The notes: a model not told the origin generated them from the letters alone. Counted from the stretch's first letter, positions 34,163 through 45,959 are shown. The stretch: 64,000 bases of DNA from Patiria pectinifera (GCA_029964075.1 CM057147.1:14715513-14779512), one strand, 5' to 3'. Numbers and translations: made by a program.

Positions 34163-37100
34163 TGTGAATGTCCAAACTGTTTGGGTTTATTTCGGGTTCT
34201 ACTGACTCAACACAATTAGAAGACTTCAAACGCAATACCGAAACCAACCTGGCCCGACTAAAATGATGGACAAACTTATGGGGACCTAACAGAAAGTCAG
34301 TTTAAGCAAGTTTGGTCGGTTTCTGGTCGGGTTTGAACACCACTTATCCGGTCGCAGCATTAAGTTTCATTTCATGGTAAATAAAGTTCCATTGAAATAG
34401 TTGCGAACTGTCTGGAAGTTCAGGTGTTGTGTTCAACTAGTCTTGACAGGGAAAAGGGTCAATCACTCTGCGTACTTGGCCTGTAAGAAAACAGAAAGAG
34501 AGAAAACAAATCTAGGTAATTATCTACATGTATTTTTTTGCTGATTAAGGACATGAAGGAAGGAATTGTTTCGACTACTTAAAAAAATCCCATCCCCACC
34601 GCAAGATCTGAAAAAAGTACCAGAAAAGAATTGTTCTTCATATTTTATGACTGACATGAATTTACCGACAAGGACAATCTTGAGTGATGCCTGTTTAATT
34701 TCATGAATTAAAAAAAAAAATCTGATTTTTAATCATATAGTATAAAATTGTTCGTAATTGCGACATGCAAAACTAACGGGAAGGAACCTATTGTCGACAT
34801 CGGTGGTAATGCACCCACAAAATACGCACACAGTACACACAACCCATACACAAAATACACGTATGACGTCATTCGAATCGCACATTACGACTGCAATCAT
34901 GCAATTTTCGCAAATATTTCGTATCAAATTAAAAATCAGCGGTAGAACCTGCAGAGATGGGAATGGTATGGTTCGAAAGCGTAACTCTTCAACTTACCAG
35001 AAAGTGACGAATTTTGTCCCCAAATATCCCAAAACAGTCAGGAGCACCAAAAAAGTACAGGCATCGTCAAAAATGTTCGAGAATCACCTCTCATTTCCCA
35101 TCGCTTATTTATAACTTTAAGCTTCTAATAATCAGCAAAAAATGGTATCAATCGACGCAGAAATAATCGTAGTTTCAGAATCTACTCCATTTGTAGTCAG
35201 CTACTGCTACGAAAAGGGTTTCCGGTCCCTTTATCCAGGGGCACCACCGAACACTCGCAAAACCTCGTGCAATCTCGAACGGTCCGAGACCGTCCACGCG
35301 CTGCAAATAAAATCTCGCTGTGTGGCTCATTATCGAGTAGGCTGCGCACTGACTGTCCCCCAAGTTCTCTGAACACGTTTGAGATTTGTCCTACCGCATT
35401 TCATATGACATAAATGTATGGTGTAACAATAAATAATGCCACTGTTACAATTAATAATGCCATGTGAGGATTGCTACTGATCATGCACAGGCGCGTCTGT
35501 ATGTGTACTTCTAAGAACCGAGACATTGATTAATTGATCTATGGAAACACTAATGGCTGTCACCTTCAAACTAATGAAGCAAATGGCCCTGAGAGACAAC
35601 TCACTCATATAAGAAGAATTATATGCCAGACCTGAACCAAACCCGAAAACCCCAAGGGTACAATGATTCCCAATGAGCATTGCCTGAATGAGGCCAATTC
35701 TTTCACTTTCTCATCAAAAACTGGAAAACAAAGTAGTACTTTTTGAAACTGTTATGTGATCTGCACGATTAGACTTGTTTTAGTATCTACCGTATGCTTC
35801 AACTTTGCATACACTTTCACTAAAAACAAACTTGAAAATGCTGGTATTCTTTGGAAACTATGGGCATTTCAGTTCTGGCTGCCTGTAGTTGCTATGGTCA
35901 CTACGAACTAACTTCTTTTAAAATTCTGCATAATTCGAGGCCTTTTTTATTGACATGTAGTTGATACCTTCAGTTGCTCACTACAGTTCAAATTTGTTAC
36001 AAACAAATCAATGCAACTTGACTACAGAAAATCACAAGGACTATCCTTTATCTTACATCTGAACATCAGTTTTGCAGACTTGGCGTACTCAACTATAGGC
36101 TTATTTCATAAAAATAATAAAATTTGTATTATGATTAGTTAAATCACCGGCAAAAAGTGACTGACAGTGATGCCAGGATAAGCTTATAGAAGCCTCAACA
36201 AGGGGAATATAAAATGTGATCAAACAAAACGCCACTGCCAATCATCAACGAACAAAAACGCAGATTGCTGGAAATTGACAGGCACGTACATGTAGTTGAA
36301 GATATTTCTATTTCTATTGGTATGACATCAGAAATATCAGACCCAAGTATAATATCCTCAACAAGGCAGGAGTCTACAAGCACCTGGGGACCACAGGATG
36401 CTGGGATCAGTTACCAAGTTAATAGGCCTCCTCGATGAATGTGACAAGTATGGGGGGCATGGTGTTAAGATGCTAGGGCTGGTCAGTTGCAACCAGAGGA
36501 CAACTCAGGTTTCGGAGGATCCTGTTTAAGCCAAGTTTATTACTTGGTTCAAAAGCAGGTGCAGTTAATTTGGTCAAGTTTAAACTCTCTAATTATGGCA
36601 ATCCAATGTATTAGGCTTGATACATCAGCTGCTCCAATGTCACAGTGTGGTTTTATGCAAATATTTTTTTAATGAAAGAGTTCGTTTGGATCGTTGGAAT
36701 TCTCATCAAAACTGACAATTTCAGAGAGTGCCAGAAATCAAATTTTCGAAATCTACATATGCCAAACAGCACACAATTTATACAAAAAAAATATCTATGA
36801 GCAATTGCATGGGCTACTAGTACTACTGAGGGATAAAATTTCACAAATATAAGTTCTGGACAGATGGGATAAAGGTATGAATATATTTAAAAGAAAACCC
36901 TTTAAAATTGAAACTGTGGTGCCACTGATATGATGTACATGTATGTGATCAGAAAGGGAGCGGAGGTAGGGAACAACTTCAAACTCCGATTATGTATCCT
37001 CTACCAACAATCTAAATTTTGGGGACATTATTAATACACTTGTACTTAACTGAATGATAAAACTCAGACTTCATAAAGACCATCCTGTGTTTTGTACTTT

Positions 37101-37264
37101 GGTCACCATATGGTGTAGTAATCAAAGAAAGAGCTCCATGTCATCAAGCGGAAACTGATACAATGCAAGATATTACTGAATTCAATTTCACGTAAAATGC
37201 CGTATCAATTTCTACAAATGACGACTCCAATTTATTGTATAGCCTTCTCACTTACGTACATACA
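34163..37264. other. No gene seen in TRAF4 intron
   Basis: Short frames around 34758-35372 lack recognisable domains, and splice context was not convincing. Confidence 0.45.
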
Positions 37265-37550
37265 TGTAAGGGTTACCATGGAGTAGTGTGATCCAATGGC
37301 CGTAATACTCTCATGTGTAAGGTACTGGTCCCAACCCTGATGAGAACAGAGTGTTTGTGTTCTCGGGCAAGACAGTTTACTACAATTGCCTCTCTCCACC
37401 CAGGAGTATAATTGGGTACCTGTGAAGGTAGAGACCAGATTGCGCTGATCTCCAGGTGCTGCAGTCAACTGATGCCATGGCCTGATGAACAGGGGTAATT
37501 AACTGCGAAGCACTTTGAGACTTTGGCATAAAGTGCTACATGTATTTAAG
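37265..37550 (+). mobile_element. tRNA-derived SINE (diverged copy)
   Basis: GTGTGATCCAATGGCCGTAA is a decayed tRNA head. TTTACTACAATTGCCTCTCT and CCACCCAGGAGTATAATTGG, with GTACCTG, are the shared body. It ends near GCATAAAGTGCTACATG. Confidence 0.75.
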
Positions 37551-37584
37551 TTACAAGCTCATTATACATGTATTTAATAATACC

Positions 37585-38000
37585 TGAGTCTTACATAGCG
37601 CACGTATCTACCAACAATTAGGTACTCAAGGCGCTGGTAATTATGTCTATTTCTAAAGACAGGTAAATGAAGTTTATGAGAAATATGAGACCCATTATGT
37701 AGCACCTTCATGAGGGTATACAAGGTGCTGCGGCGCATATTGCAGCCAACGTGCCAGAAACACCGGGGTAAACCCCTTCTCTTAGCGATAAGTGTTACTG
37801 GGTTCTTTAACATGTATTACACAACACACGGGACCTATGGCTTTACATCCCATCCAAAAGACGAAGCAATAATGGTAAAGTGCCTTGCTCAAGAGTGCAA
37901 GCACCATGTTCCCCGGCAGGATTCGAACCCATGTACCGGTACCATGGCACATGAGTCGAACACCGTAACCATTCGACCTTAGCACCCCACGTATTGGACC
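37585..38000 (-). mobile_element. tRNA-derived SINE (minus strand)
   Basis: On the minus strand: A box GGTCGAATGG with GTTACGGTGTTCGACTC, B box GGGTTCGAATCC, then GCAAGGCACTTTACC. The tail GTAGATACGTGCGCTATGTA ends at about 37585. It lies next to, and in opposite orientation to, the copy at 37265. Confidence 0.8.
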
Positions 38001-38036
38001 ACAGCACCCCACGTATTGGACCACAGCACCCCACGT
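37980..38036. repeat. Three-copy 23-bp tandem repeat at a SINE end
   Basis: GCACCCCACGTATTGGACCACA repeats three times. Part of it is the 5' end of the adjacent SINE, so it may have formed by slippage there. Confidence 0.8.
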
Positions 38037-39844
38037 AATTACATGTTGGTGGTGAGCAGTTTGCAGCAGCTTTTTATTTCATACAGATTATAATTATTTG
38101 ATGGACAGTCGTTTGCAAGAACGAATATCAACTTGGCCTCTGCACCACCTTGTTCCAGGAATCTATATTTAGTTCCTTCAGCTGCTACACCAAACAGCGC
38201 CACTTGATATATAGAGACTTCATCTCGCTCCAACAATTAATATTTTAGAGGCACTCAGCAAGTTATTACGATATTACGCGTGTGTACAGGTCACTGAAGC
38301 AAGGGGCCAACACACACACAAGAAAATAACGCCTGCTAGAAATTGGATCATCCATTCTGTGCACACATCGACACCTCATCATGACGGAAGTGCACTACTC
38401 CTGCGTGCATTTCTAAGCCAAATGAGGCGTGGGGGCTGGGCAGATGACCAAGCGGACTGGTGCTAAATTGCATCATTTATGCATGAGCTTTTGGAGCCAG
38501 CAGAAATTAAAGCAAATTTAGAAGGTGTGGATGGAGTAAAACTTTCTCCAGAGATGCATATAATCCATCTGGTGCAAAATAAAGGGATTTTTAAATGTAA
38601 ACCCAAAAATTATCTCGGCAAGTCTTTTCTAAAATGTGATGAAATTTTGGGAAACCAACGAGCCTTTGTGGAGAAAAAAAAATTCAATTTTTTTAACTTA
38701 AGACTGAGCTCTTTCTAAATTTGTGTAAATCATGTCCTTTTTTACTTATAATTCAAAGTTTAGAACAAACGAGATTGGAAGTCTGAAAAATTTTGCTCTG
38801 AGAAATTTGATTCAAGTGGATCTAGTCAAAATTGATGAGAAACTTCAAACTACAATTTAGAGTAAGAAAGAATGCTAAGGAATCAAAAATATTTTAAGAG
38901 GACAGTTAATCCGAGTCTGACAACTATTTTGCCAGTCTCCATAACTACAACAAACATTTATAGCTCAAACTAATTTTTTTTTATGACATCAAACAGATGC
39001 CATGCAATATCTTACATGCGTAAACAGCGTCACAGCATAACACATAAAGCATGAATGCTTGTGTGAAGTTCATTTACCATGACGTTGTAAACACGTTCTC
39101 ATTTTGCATACGAGACAAACATTCTTCGGGCTTCAGTGCACGCTATCAAGAACCCATCTGCCACACTCATCAACTGTTGTAATTTTAAACTTTATACTGC
39201 ATTTTTAAGTCAGCGAAGTGAATCGGCATACAAACTGTAACCATTCAGCCTTAACAGAAAACCTGATAATGATGGCACAACAAGATAAACTTACACCGGA
39301 AATTTTTTTTTTGTCATGCCATACCAGACTCAAACTTAATTATGCTATTGGAAGATGTATCTTGTACATGTAATATTGCCCAACACCATATCGCCAGCCA
39401 TTATTATTTGGTTAGGGTCATTACTGTGATGAAACTGAACAAAATATGAACTCCAGATGAGTGGGAGACGCCACCATTGAAATTAAAGACGGTTGTGGGT
39501 CGAAGAGTGAAGTTACAGTTTGTTGCTTACTATCATAACAAGCACCCTGCTTTGAAAGATTGTGGTGTTCATATAAACAGCATGTGGCCTTGCTCTGCAG
39601 TATCTCACTGTGTTGTGAAAAACCCTTTGTTTTATTTCAACTGTTGCAAGAGAAAAAGAAAATATTTCTTTCCTGAATTGAGGCTGAAACTTGTAATTGA
39701 GGACAATATGTATGCTGTTCAAGAGAGTACATTGACGGGATTATGAAATGAACTTAACACTGAACCATTTTTTGAGCATATGCCTCTGAACACAACTGTA
39801 GAAAAGATCATTTTAGTTTTAGTTTTTTTTTCATAAGGTCATTA
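38037..39844. other. No gene seen in TRAF4 intron
   Basis: Frames at 38479 (79 codons) and 39477 (89 codons) have no known motif. Confidence 0.45.
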
Positions 39845-40290
39845 CAGGGCGAGTAAAAAAAAAAAGGAATCCCTAATGGTGCCCCCTATATTTTACAAAA
39901 GTTCTGCATGTATGATGTAGCGCTTTCCAGATCCAGGATTTGAAAGCCCAATTAATAAGCTTTCTTTTAGTGAAAGAATCATTGAAATCACTCATGTACT
40001 TTTCCAGTTATGGAATTTTGAACACAGACACCGTTTTTTTAAACCTTGTCCACGGATCACATTAAGGTACCAGTCCGTGATATTTCAGTAAAAATGAAAC
40101 CATTGTCATATCCTGAAAATGATATCAGAATAATCCCATAAGTCTCCAGGGTAGCCAAGTAGAAGGCAGGGCAAAACTATAAACTCTTGACATTATAAAG
40201 CATGTTATTTTAACTTTTTAAGCGGCAGGTGTTTTTTTGAATAAACGTGATGATAAGTGCCAGTTATCAGTACTAGTGTTCTGATGTATT
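39845..40290. mobile_element. Mariner-like foldback element, left part (split by the DIRS insertion)
   Basis: Starts with CAGGGCGAGTAAAAAA after a TA dinucleotide, like the copy at 29115-29620. The arm matches that copy through TTTGAAAGCCCAAT, CACTCATGTACTTTTCCAG and GTCCACGGATCAC to about 40115. The rest (to 40290) is loop sequence. The complementary arm resumes after the DIRS element at 47112. Confidence 0.82.
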
Positions 40291-40328
40291 CCCCCCCCAC
40301 AGAAGTGTGGGACGAGTCTACGAGTGAT

Positions 40329-40472
40329 ACTTACCCAAATAGCTACTACATATGCATATTTATTCAGCCGACAGGCTCAAACGCTAAAAGATTTAATCAA
40401 CCACCGAGCGCCCTCTCGGGGCCTACCCATTATGCTACGTCATGAATCCGCCATTATACTTCCTCTTTTTTC
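40329..40472. repeat. DIRS inverted terminal repeat, right (3') copy
   Basis: Nearly exact reverse complement of 46953-47096. It begins ACTTACCCAAATAGCTACTA and includes GCGCCCTCTCGGGGCC. Outside it, 40291-40328 starts with eight C residues and GTGTGGGACGAG, which is unique to this end. Confidence 0.93.
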
Positions 40473-40532
40473 TCGCGCACTAAAGGTGAAAAACCATCGT
40501 AACGCGAGCCGAGAGTGGGGAGGAGGGCGGGA

Positions 40533-40630
40533 AGCTATTTGGGTAAGTATCACTCGTAGACTCGTCCCACACTTCTGTGGGGGGGGAGTCTACTTCATTC
40601 ACTTACCCAAATAGCTACTACATATGCATA
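40533..40630. repeat. DIRS internal complementary region (ICR)
   Basis: The first half (40533-40586) is the reverse complement of the element's edge at 40291-40344, including the run of eight G/C. The second half (40587-40630) is the reverse complement of the other edge at 47068-47111. The two halves meet exactly where the two element ends would join in a circle. It lies just inside the 3' terminal repeat, as in classical DIRS elements. Confidence 0.92.
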
Positions 40631-40836
40631 GAGTGGCACCGACAACCGGTGGCTGGGTAGGCGAGACGCCTGAAATCAAATGGTTAAACAACAGTATATA
40701 GATATATATACATAATGATTTAGACCATTTAGATTGAATATACATGTAAATGTATTACCTGCTTAGTTAGTCTCCTGGTCAGGCCGGGAAGGACTACTGC
40801 GCAGGGTAGGGTTCGTAGACGAGGACTGGTGTTGTG

Positions 40837-42372
40837 TCAGTACCGTCTTCCCGTGTTCCCTCCAGTCTGGAGTACGTCACGTAGGTAGCAGGATGTGAAT
40901 GTCGTGGCAGACTTCCAGCATGCTGCTTGAGAGATCTCTGAGATAGGGACCCCTAAAAATGCCCAGGACGCCGCTACAGCGCGTACGTCATGGGCTCGGA
41001 CAAGGCCTTGGACAGAAGCGTCCCTTTTGGATGGCCAGTCCGCATTAGCGAATTTGATAGCAGCTACTACCCAACGCGCAATGGTGTCCCTTGAGGCGGG
41101 GCCATGTGGCTTTATGGTTGTAATAAAGAGCTGCATGCATTTATCCCTGAGTGACTTGGTGCGTGCCAGATACCATTTTAGATGCACCGGGCACCATAAT
41201 TTGTCTGAGGGAATAGAGGAGGTCGACTCTATTTTTGGGAGGAAAATATCAGGAGGGCTGAAACTTGCCGTCTGATTTTTCGTCAGGAAGGACGCCTTTG
41301 GGATCAGGCGAACCCCACCTGGTTCCCAGCGGATATGTCCCGAATCTAAAGTCAGCGCATGGATCTCGCTGCTCCGCCTAGCGGTAGCCGCTGCGAGCAG
41401 GAAGGCCAACTTTATAGATACATTAATGAAGGGTGCTTGGCCCAAGGGCTCGTATGGAGCCTTGGCCAACATGTTCAGGACCTGACCTAGATCCCAGGAT
41501 GGGACCAGTTTCCGGATTTTAGGTCTCTCGTTGAACATTCCCCGAAGTAGGTTAGTGATTGCCACATTAGAGGAGATAGATGAGCCATCAGCGAAGCCCT
41601 TGTGAACCGCTGCTATGGCTGATCGATAATTTCGTATCGTTCCTACTGACAAATTGGCTCTGAACAATGACAGTAGGAATTCTGAACAATGGCTTAAAGA
41701 AGCACAGAGCGGATCCACAGCCTGTTCTGTGCACCACCTACTATAATGTCGTAGTCGACTGTCATAGATTTGTCGTGTTGAGAGACGACGTCCCTTTGCG
41801 GCCAGAGTTGCAGCGTCTTCAGAAAGACCTGCTGCTCGGTAGGCACACTTGACAGTGGCCAGCACGCTAAGTGGAGATCTCCCGGAGATGGATGTCGGAA
41901 CCGGGACTGAGATTGAACGAGTAGGTCGTGACGATCTGGGAGGATTAGAGGGGAGCCCACTAGGAGCCTCACCAGTCGCGGAAACCAGGGCTGACGCGGC
42001 CAAAAGGGGGCGATCAGCAGGATCTTGCACCTGTCTCTCTCCAGTTTCCCGATGACCTTTGTAAGGATTGAGATTGGAGGGAAGGCGTAAGCGAACATGT
42101 TTGTCCAGTCTATTGATAGTGCGTCCGAGGCCCATGCATGAGGATGATGGGCTCTCGAGCAGAACACCGGGAGCTGAGTGTTGACCGCTGAGGCGAACAG
42201 GTCTATGTGTGGACGACCTAGGATCGAGAAGATCTGACGTACGATCCTCCTGTTCAATGACCACTCTGTGGGAACTACTTTGCCCCTGGAGAGAGTCCGC
42301 TATGTCGTTTTCCGCACCAGGAATGTGAATGGCACGTAGATCGACTTTGTGTCTGATTAGCCACTGAAACAT
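40837..42372 (-). CDS. DIRS ORF, tyrosine recombinase (YR)
   Basis: Open frame of 511 codons. The first about 30 residues are the tail of RNase H (HIPGAENDIADSL). The next about 130 look like a shadow of the pol frame. The recombinase proper runs from about residue 165 to the end. An N-terminal SAM-like DNA-binding part (STRQIYDSRLRHYSRWC, GTIRNYRSAIAAVHKGF) is followed by the catalytic core. Visible catalytic residues are Arg at 332/333 (ARRSSEIHAL), His461-x-x-Arg464 (AHDVRA), and Tyr496 (SCYLRDV). The enzyme inserts the circular DNA copy by site-specific-type recombination. The set looks complete, so recombinase activity is plausible. The true start codon is uncertain because upstream pol and YR overlap. 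Confidence 0.88.
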   Translation of the reverse strand: MFQWLIRHKVDLRAIHIPGAENDIADSLQGQSSSHRVVIEQEDRTSDLLDPRSSTHRPVRLSGQHSAPGVLLESPSSSCMGLGRTINRLDKHVRLRLPSNLNPYKGHRETGERQVQDPADRPLLAASALVSATGEAPSGLPSNPPRSSRPTRSISVPVPTSISGRSPLSVLATVKCAYRAAGLSEDAATLAAKGRRLSTRQIYDSRLRHYSRWCTEQAVDPLCASLSHCSEFLLSLFRANLSVGTIRNYRSAIAAVHKGFADGSSISSNVAITNLLRGMFNERPKIRKLVPSWDLGQVLNMLAKAPYEPLGQAPFINVSIKLAFLLAAATARRSSEIHALTLDSGHIRWEPGGVRLIPKASFLTKNQTASFSPPDIFLPKIESTSSIPSDKLWCPVHLKWYLARTKSLRDKCMQLFITTIKPHGPASRDTIARWVVAAIKFANADWPSKRDASVQGLVRAHDVRAVAASWAFLGVPISEISQAACWKSATTFTSCYLRDVLQTGGNTGRRY

Positions 42373-43761
42373 TTCCTAAGTTCGGTAGCACAACTGGGGT
42401 GATCTTGTACCGCCCTGTTTGTTGATATATGCTACCACTGTCGTGTTGTCGGTCTTGATTAGAACAGACCGACCCACTACGTCTGCTTGAAAGTGGTGTA
42501 GGGCATTGACTACAGCCTGGAGTTCTAGAACATTGATATGTAGGGACCGAGTGTTGTCGTCCCAAGTGCCTGCAGCTTGTCGAGGGGAAGGAGGCTCCCC
42601 AGCCCTCGTTGGGCGTCGGTGGAAATTATGACGTGAGGATCCCCTCTGGGGAAGCTCCGTCCGCACCGAATGTTCTGTTCCAATAGCCACCACCGAAGGT
42701 GTGGCCGAATGACATCGTCGATCGAGACCAAAAGGGAGATCGGATCTGTCTTTGGTCTGTAATGTGCCAGAAGATGCATTTGTAAAGGACGCATCCTCAG
42801 TCTGCACCATGGAACCAGGTCCACTAAGCTGGCCATGAACCTAGAAGTTTCAGCCAAGCTCGGGCTGGAGCGACTTGAACGGATAGGAAAAGTTTGACGC
42901 ACTTCCGCAGGCGGGTAACACGTTCCCCTTGTGGGACGGCTATGCCCCTGCGTAAATCGATCTCTGCTCCCAGGAAAGTGATTTCCTGGGACGGGATTAG
43001 GTGGGACTTCTTTTCGTTGATGATGAAGCCTAGCCTCGTTGTCAACGTATAAGTATCCCTCAAATTCTGAGCAGTCTGGCCTTCTGATTTTCCCACTATC
43101 AGCCAGTCGTCGAGATACATAAAAATCATTATGTTTTCTCGTCGGAGACGTGATGCAACTGCCCGCACAACCCTGGTGAACACTCTTGGCGAGGTTGATA
43201 GCCCGAAGGGAAGGGCAGTGAACTCGTAAGTGCGCTCCTGATACCGAAAACGCAGGAATCGGGAGTGCTCTTGGAAGATGGGGACGTGTAGGTACGCGTC
43301 TTTTAGGTCTAATGACGCTCCCACGCTGGTGTGGGTAATGACTCTAGAACTACATGGAGATTTTCCATTCGGAAACGTTTGGGTCTGACAAACTTGTTGA
43401 GCGGTTTCAGATTGATTATCGGCCGCCATTCGCCCGCCGCCTTCTTTGGTGTTAGAAAGAAGGAGGACAGGAAGCCTGTGAACTGCTCCATTGGTGGCAC
43501 CAGGCGGACCGCTCTCTTCTCGATGGGGGATGAGATCTCTTGCTCGAGAGCTAATCGTTTGTCTGTGTTTGCCGGAACCGGTGTTTCGCGAACACATATT
43601 TCCACGGAGGGGTGCTTGTAAATTCTAGTTGATAGCCGTAGCAGAGTATAGAAAGCACCCACACGTCGGAGGTGATCTCTCCAGGGCCCTACGAAATTTC
43701 TGAGACGACCCCCGACAGGCCCCAGTGTCGGGTCGGCTCGGTAGGGCGTCACCGCCGCCAC
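41694..43761 (-). pseudogene. DIRS pol: reverse transcriptase and RNase H, broken by frameshifts
   Basis: Pieces in different frames, read in order along the minus strand. 43761-43309 holds the RT N-terminal part (PTPKKAAGEWRPIINLKPLN-like region). From about 43325 to 42824 comes the RT palm (SLDLKDAYLHVPI, LPFGLSTSPRVF, catalytic YLDD). 42902-42525 continues RT and enters RNase H (VIISTDAQRGLG). 42810-42376 carries the RNase H core (HINVLELQAV, TDNTTVVAYINKQGG), followed by an in-frame TAG. 42257-41694 carries the DIRS region PHIDLFASA ... FAYAFPP ... PFWPRQPWFP. At least three frame changes plus the stop make it non-functional as read, unless some are sequencing errors. The last piece overlaps the recombinase frame, a normal arrangement in DIRS elements. 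Confidence 0.85.
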
Positions 43762-45467
43762 CCAGAGCGGGCGGATTGCCCACCGCCACGTCCCCGGCCG
43801 CTAAATTGGCGTGCAGGGGCAGAGTAGGGGCGTGGAGCTGAAACCATTGCGCCAGCTGATGCCTTGGCCGTCTGTTGGCGAAAAGGCTTGAACGGTTTCT
43901 TAAGGGCAGGGCGAAACGAGGGAGCACCCTTCGTTGCCTTCTTCCCAGAGAACTTGGGCTTGTTAGTGGCTGAGGGCTTCTTCAAGCTCAGTTTGTCTGC
44001 TGTCTCCATTCGTTTGGCCTCAACTTCCAGAACTTCCTGGAATTTGCCTCCGAAAAGGTCTTTGCCCATAAGAGGAAGATCTTCTAACTTCTTCTTAGCG
44101 CCTTCGTGTGGTATGTACAGTGCATCCATCACGTTAGTCCTACGCGACTTGGCAGACAGGAGAGAGATTCTCGTAAATTGGTCTAGAGAGAAACGGAGTA
44201 TTTCGTCCAGACATCGGAAGGCTGCTGCTAACATATCGGCTGGAATTTGTGAATCTTCCTCACATGCGCAGACGATATATTCAGATAACAGAAGTAAAAA
44301 GGCGCTTGTTTGTGAGCCAAATCTAGCCGCCTCATCGACCTTCTTCATTGTATCCTCCATCTTTGCTCTAGTCTTATCGACAAATATTGACTTGGTCGGG
44401 GCTTTGCCGCTATCTCCAGTCAATTTGTCCTTGGCCGTATCCGGAATAGAAGGAACCGTAAAGAAATCATTTCGGTCCTTTTCTGGAAATTGGAAATAGG
44501 CTGCCGACCTTTTGTTGAAAGCCGTCCATTTCTTTGAATCGGCGATGCGTTGTATGCGATCGGCGCATAAGCGATCCACCGGCATAGTTGGGAAAGCTGG
44601 ATCCCGAGGTTCCTCGACGCCAGTCCGGCGTTTGAAAGAACGACGGGTGGTCTCTGGTTTACTGCTCTGTGGTAGTTGCAGTACCCGAACCATATCTCTT
44701 TGAACCAGCCTCAGCTGAGTCTCGAATGGTGAAAAATTGCCAGGGTTAGTGGCCTCATCATCCCCAGAGCGCTCATCTTGTGAGTGAGTGGAAGGGGAGT
44801 GAGTATCATCGACATCTATGTCAGGAGCATCTTGAACAGAAGTTCCCAAATTCATAGATGGGTGCAAGGAAATTCCCGCCTGTGATCTCGGGGGCGCCCA
44901 ATCGCGGCCCGGAGTAGGTGGATTATCTGAGCAGACACTGATGGTAACCCCAGGATCTGGGGGCCCAGTGTGTTCCCCTCTCATCCCGCCCGAAATCGGC
45001 AGGATTGCGCCCGGATCCGGCTGAATTAAGCCCGGATCCGGCCGGATCGCCGGATTCGGCCGGATCGGACCCGGATCCGGCCGGATCACACCCGGATCCG
45101 GCAGGATTAGACCCGGATTTGGGTCCGGAAATGTGGCCGCCGGGAGTGACCTCTGAGTCACCGCCGTTGGGGCCGATCTCCATTGTTGTTGTTTAGTGAG
45201 GGCTGCCAGCGAAACGTTGATGTCCTGGAAAGCTTTTAGAAAGATTTCTGTGGATACACCTTTGTTTTTCTTTTTCCGATGCGTCGACTTACGGGGGGAA
45301 TCCCCTGAAGAAGACGGCGCGGCCTTGTGTTTCCTTTTCTTGCTTGGGTGACTTGATTTACTGGATGAAAACTCCGATAATATCCTGGGAATTCCGGAGC
45401 ATTGATCAAAGAATGATGTTGACTGCGTGTCCGTGGCCCGAATTGGGGGAGGAGGCAAGTCAGTCAC
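43749..45467 (-). CDS. DIRS ORF1, gag-like protein
   Basis: Open frame of 572 codons, the first in the DIRS element. The N-terminal third is Pro/Ser/Lys-rich with basic stretches (KKRKHKAAP, HRKKKNKG). Residues about 115-165 hold a Pro-Asp-Pro-Gly repeat (PDPGVIRPDPG type) encoded by a GGATCCGG-rich minisatellite at about 45000-45120. The middle (about 270-480) is a mixed, mostly helical region with AFNKRSAAYFQ and DEILRFSLDQFTRISLLS. The C terminus is basic and glycine-rich (GRGRGGGQSARSGWRR), as in nucleic-acid-binding Gag tails. No zinc knuckle is seen. It probably packages the element RNA; the function is inferred from position. It overlaps the start of the pol remnant by a few codons. 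The whole frame is free of stops, so this copy may be fairly young. Confidence 0.8.
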   Translation of the reverse strand: MTDLPPPPIRATDTQSTSFFDQCSGIPRILSEFSSSKSSHPSKKRKHKAAPSSSGDSPRKSTHRKKKNKGVSTEIFLKAFQDINVSLAALTKQQQWRSAPTAVTQRSLPAATFPDPNPGLILPDPGVIRPDPGPIRPNPAIRPDPGLIQPDPGAILPISGGMRGEHTGPPDPGVTISVCSDNPPTPGRDWAPPRSQAGISLHPSMNLGTSVQDAPDIDVDDTHSPSTHSQDERSGDDEATNPGNFSPFETQLRLVQRDMVRVLQLPQSSKPETTRRSFKRRTGVEEPRDPAFPTMPVDRLCADRIQRIADSKKWTAFNKRSAAYFQFPEKDRNDFFTVPSIPDTAKDKLTGDSGKAPTKSIFVDKTRAKMEDTMKKVDEAARFGSQTSAFLLLLSEYIVCACEEDSQIPADMLAAAFRCLDEILRFSLDQFTRISLLSAKSRRTNVMDALYIPHEGAKKKLEDLPLMGKDLFGGKFQEVLEVEAKRMETADKLSLKKPSATNKPKFSGKKATKGAPSFRPALKKPFKPFRQQTAKASAGAMVSAPRPYSAPARQFSGRGRGGGQSARSGWRR

Positions 45468-45959
45468 CGCGAGTCCTGCCCATTCCGCACGGGTGGAAGC
45501 AGGAAACTCGGAGCGCGATGAACGCGCAGACGGGGCCGGTGAGGATTGAATCCTTTTACCGCTCCGTGACTGGTCGTCCCCGAGGGTTGCTGGAGCCAGC
45601 AGACCGGGGGGACGAGGCGAAGAAATTCCCGTGAAACCACGGGAAATCGACGCCGGGTTGCTAGGTGACGCCGACGGTCCGGAGACCGGAGGCGTGATCG
45701 AGCGACTATTGGTCCCTTTTGGGTCTTACCCTTGGGAACGCCGGTGGCCTTTGATGCGGCCTTTTAACCGCGGAACCCTTACGGCTGGTCGCCTGGGGGC
45801 CGTGGTTACACGGGAGTTTTATCCCGGTATCCTCACGGTGTTCCATACCGTAGGACGTATGTCTGATGCCGGTCAAAAACGCGTAACACGGGATGACCGT
45901 TACAGACTACGGCGATGTCCCTGCGTGGGGACTCACTGCTATCTCGTCTTTTCGTACTA

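Noticed and set aside
34758-35372. Cluster of short plus-strand frames
   Set aside because: No domain similarity recognised and frames do not connect through plausible splice sites.
40837-42372. Idea that the YR ORF belongs to a bacterial or phage integrase acquired by transfer
   Set aside because: It sits within an RT-bearing element with DIRS terminal repeats and ICR, so it is the usual retrotransposon recombinase.
43864-44499. 211-codon plus-strand frame
   Set aside because: It is the shadow of the gag-like ORF on the other strand; no motif of its own.
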